Positions 62,236-64,000 of a DNA stretch of 64,000 bases are shown here, one piece after another. Origin of the DNA: Candidatus Desulfopertinax cowenii (GTDB lineage Bacteria; Bacillota; Desulfotomaculia; Desulfotomaculales; Desulforudaceae); contig MPOA01000006.1 in assembly GCA_001899445.1 (NCBI GenBank), positions 496,001-560,000 of the forward strand. The letters run 5' to 3'. Positions within the stretch are counted from its first letter, which is position 1. Every line of letters starts with the position of its first letter. The notes beneath the pieces were generated by a model that ran no database searches, was not told where the DNA came from, and saw only the letters and a program-made list of their open reading frames with translations. The position numbers and the translations under genes are program-made.

Positions 62236-63550
62236 CCAGGCCGCGGTAAAAGAGCAACTGGGGTGAGGCCTGAACCACCTTTTCCGGCAGCTTTTGCAGC
62301 CACCGGCGCAAGACAGCGTAGTTCCCACCCTCGAGGAGGACCGGGGCCAACTCGAGGAGCAAGGAAACCAGCCGGGGAACGTCGCCGGCCTGGAAAAGGT
62401 GGGCTACCGCCTGCGCGCGGTCGCCCCGCCGGAGGTAGGCCGAAGCCGCCCGCGCGTGTAATTCCCGCAGGCCATCATCCCCCAAGCGGGTCTTTAAACA
62501 CCGGTGCAGATAGTCGCGCAACAGTTGATGGTAGCGATAAGCCCGGCCACCCCCGAGGGCCGATACGAACAGGTTATTCTCCGCCAACGCCGCGAGGTGC
62601 CGGGCGGCCTCCCTACCCCCGGTCAAGGCCTCACAGATCTCCGGCTCCGGAAAATCAAGAATACAGGTCTTTTCCAGGAAGGCCTGCTGCTCAGCCGGCA
62701 GCCCACGCATTACCTCCTCTTTCAGGTATTCGTCGATGTAGGCGACAAAGCCGGCCGCCGGCGCCTCCGAAAATAGACTCTCACCTTCATCCTGCGCCGG
62801 ACCGCTGCCCAGCGGCCGGGGAGACTCCCCGGTTGGCGGCAGCACCCCGCTAAGAGCGGCGTAACGGAACAGGGCCAGGCCCGCCGCCCATCCTTCGGTT
62901 CGTTGCAGTACGCGGTCCAGGGCTTCCTCGCCCAGCGCCAGCTCCCGCAAGAAGTCGGCCGCTTCGGACCGCGTGAAGCGGAGATCCTCGGCCGTGATTT
63001 CGGCCAGCCAGCCGCGGGCCCGGTAGCGGGCGAGCGGTAAGGGAGGTGGGGTCCGCGAAGTAATAAACAAGCGCACCTTCGGGGGCAGGTAAGGCACCAG
63101 GCGCTCGATTAAGCGGTTAACAAACTCGCTATGTTGGACCAGGTGATAATCTTCAAAAATTAGGAGCACCCGTTCTGGTAAAAGGTTGACTGCCTTAACA
63201 AACGCGGCGAGAAAGTCCTGGATGCTCTCGCCGCCGAAACCGGCAGAAACCAACCGGCTCGCCAAGGGTTCCACCGGCCACCTGGCGCCCAAACCGCGCC
63301 ACCCCTCTTCAAGGTGCCGGATGAAGGTCACCGGCTCGGCGTCCTCACCATCGAGCTGGTACCACAGATAAGGCAGGCGGGCGACTTGGACGTAGGAACT
63401 GACCAGACTGGTTTTGCCGTAGCCAGCGCCCGCTTGAACCAGGATCAGCCGTGCCCCGCCAGCGGCTTCGATCTTTGCCAAGAGCCGCCGCCGCAACATG
63501 CTTAGCGACACCTGCGGCGCCATTAACTTAGTCAGGATGACGCTGGCCAT
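62180..63550 (-). CDS. N-terminal part of a MalT/BTAD-type ATP-dependent regulator (frameshifted)
   Basis: 456 residues, of which about the first 440 are normal. The STAND/MalT-type ATPase begins VILTKLMAPQVSLSMLRRRL. The P-loop is QAGAGYGKTSLVSSY; PYLWYQLDGEDAEPVTFIRH and VLLIFEDYHLVQHSEFV (Walker B) follow, then the MalT-like RLFITSRTPPPLPLARYR. TPR-like helices come after. Near 62235 the frame slips into Arg/Gly-rich text and ends at 62180, whereas the next frame continues the domain. Joined, the protein would be about 970 residues, normal for this regulator class. Sequencing error, true mutation or slippage cannot be told apart here. Confidence 0.82.
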   Translation of the reverse strand: MASVILTKLMAPQVSLSMLRRRLLAKIEAAGGARLILVQAGAGYGKTSLVSSYVQVARLPYLWYQLDGEDAEPVTFIRHLEEGWRGLGARWPVEPLASRLVSAGFGGESIQDFLAAFVKAVNLLPERVLLIFEDYHLVQHSEFVNRLIERLVPYLPPKVRLFITSRTPPPLPLARYRARGWLAEITAEDLRFTRSEAADFLRELALGEEALDRVLQRTEGWAAGLALFRYAALSGVLPPTGESPRPLGSGPAQDEGESLFSEAPAAGFVAYIDEYLKEEVMRGLPAEQQAFLEKTCILDFPEPEICEALTGGREAARHLAALAENNLFVSALGGGRAYRYHQLLRDYLHRCLKTRLGDDGLRELHARAASAYLRRGDRAQAVAHLFQAGDVPRLVSLLLELAPVLLEGGNYAVLRRWLQKLPEKVVQASPQLLFYRGLGRGRRRFPAGRHRQPGAG

Positions 63551-63613
63551 CGGAGATCACCACGCCCAACCAGCAAAATTTAGGCTTTATTAAAGCCCCA
63601 ATTTATAAATTTA

Positions 63614-64000
63614 TTAAGCGGCCGGGTCAAGGGTTTCGCGCTCGCGGCCGGTTTCGAGGTGCAAACGGCGGCCGTCGGTCCGGATGATCACCGCGCCGTC
63701 CAGGTCGGTCCGATAGATCTTGGCGCCCACTTCCCGGAGAATCGCCAGCGTATCCGGGTGGGGGTGCCCGAACCGGTTGTTATGGCCGGCCGAAATCACC
63801 GCCACCTTGGGCCGGACGGCGCGGAAAAAGTCGGGGACGAAGGCGGCGCTGCCGTGATGCGGCACTTTCAGCACGTCCACCTGCAGGTTCTCCCGCAGCA
63901 CCAGGCGCGCCTGGGCCTCCTGCGCGACATCACCGGCGAACAAGAAGCTCCGCGCGCCGTAATCCAGCCGCAGCACCACCGAGTTGTTGTTCAGGTCGCT
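63614..64000 (-). CDS. comEC: ComEC/Rec2 C-terminal metallo-beta-lactamase-like domain (5' part off the right edge)
   Basis: 129 residues open to the window edge. The pattern SDLNNNSVVLRLDYGARSFL, FAGDVAQEAQARLV, LKVPHHGSAAFVPDFF and VISAGHNNRFGHPHPDTLAI is the C-terminal domain of the DNA-uptake channel ComEC. The neighbourhood agrees: comEC normally precedes holA and rpsT in Firmicutes, and here these lie further downstream on the same side. A short stand-alone hydrolase cannot be excluded without the upstream half. Confidence 0.85.
   Translation of the reverse strand, partial: SDLNNNSVVLRLDYGARSFLFAGDVAQEAQARLVLRENLQVDVLKVPHHGSAAFVPDFFRAVRPKVAVISAGHNNRFGHPHPDTLAILREVGAKIYRTDLDGAVIIRTDGRRLHLETGRERETLDPAA

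Overview
The window looks like a chromosome segment of a GC-rich, anaerobic, endospore-forming Firmicute of the Desulfotomaculum/Pelotomaculum/Desulforudis type (inference from gene content; no database was searched). Pointers: sporulation genes (spoIIP, yqfC, yqfD, CotF-type coat protein, sigI/rsgI), the conserved clostridial order holA-rpsT-spoIIP-lepA-hemW-hrcA-grpE-dnaK-dnaJ-prmA-rsmE-mtaB-rpsU-yqfC-yqfD-phoH-pgpH-ybeY-cdd-era, and an archaeal-like group III chaperonin inside the dnaK operon, a rarity known from a few thermophilic members of this group. Most genes are on the minus strand.

Layout. 1-7404: nitrogen assimilation. It holds two archaeal-type glutamate synthase genes (one cut by the left edge and preceded by a wrecked amidotransferase gene), a normal glutamine synthetase (glnA), a glutamine-synthetase-like paralogue that has lost key active-site residues, and two ANTAR antitermination regulators, each just upstream of one synthetase gene. 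Intrinsic-terminator hairpins precede glnA, the glnA paralogue and the first ANTAR gene. 7433-12126: pabC, pabB and a PAS-GGDEF-HD-GYP c-di-GMP protein. 12312-14256: two spore-coat-like genes and an MFS transporter. 14486-19885: secreted coiled-coil and stalk-domain proteins with the sigI-rsgI pair and a VanW protein. 20096-22672: adhE. 22687-22921: a candidate structured RNA with a terminator. 22988-29483: era-cdd-ybeY-pgpH-phoH-yqfD-yqfC.

29595-37162 interrupts the conserved yqfC-rpsU neighbourhood with an accessory module: a Cache/PAS sensor and a NarX/NarL-like two-component pair on the minus strand, facing a large UPF0324/YeiH-type anion transporter, a small membrane protein and two paralogous proteins of unknown function on the plus strand. 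This is the best candidate for an undescribed system here.

37231-48635 returns to the conserved block (rpsU, HIT, mtaB, rsmE, prmA, dnaJ, dnaK, grpE, chaperonin, hrcA with CIRCE and a strong promoter, hemW), followed by lepA. 50545-53263 is a glycine-betaine-type uptake locus under a c-di-AMP (ydaO-type) riboswitch; the c-di-AMP phosphodiesterase gene pgpH lies in the same window. 53289-56924: spoIIP, holin-like protein, rpsT, holA and two small genes. 57108-63550 carries a 1,023-residue S-layer-homology protein, a small protein and a large MalT/BTAD-type regulator split by a frameshift, placed between holA and the 3' end of comEC, which runs off the right edge.

Two copies of one composite palindromic repeat (three 31-bp units at an exact 48-bp period) lie at 39267-39393 and 55112-55238.
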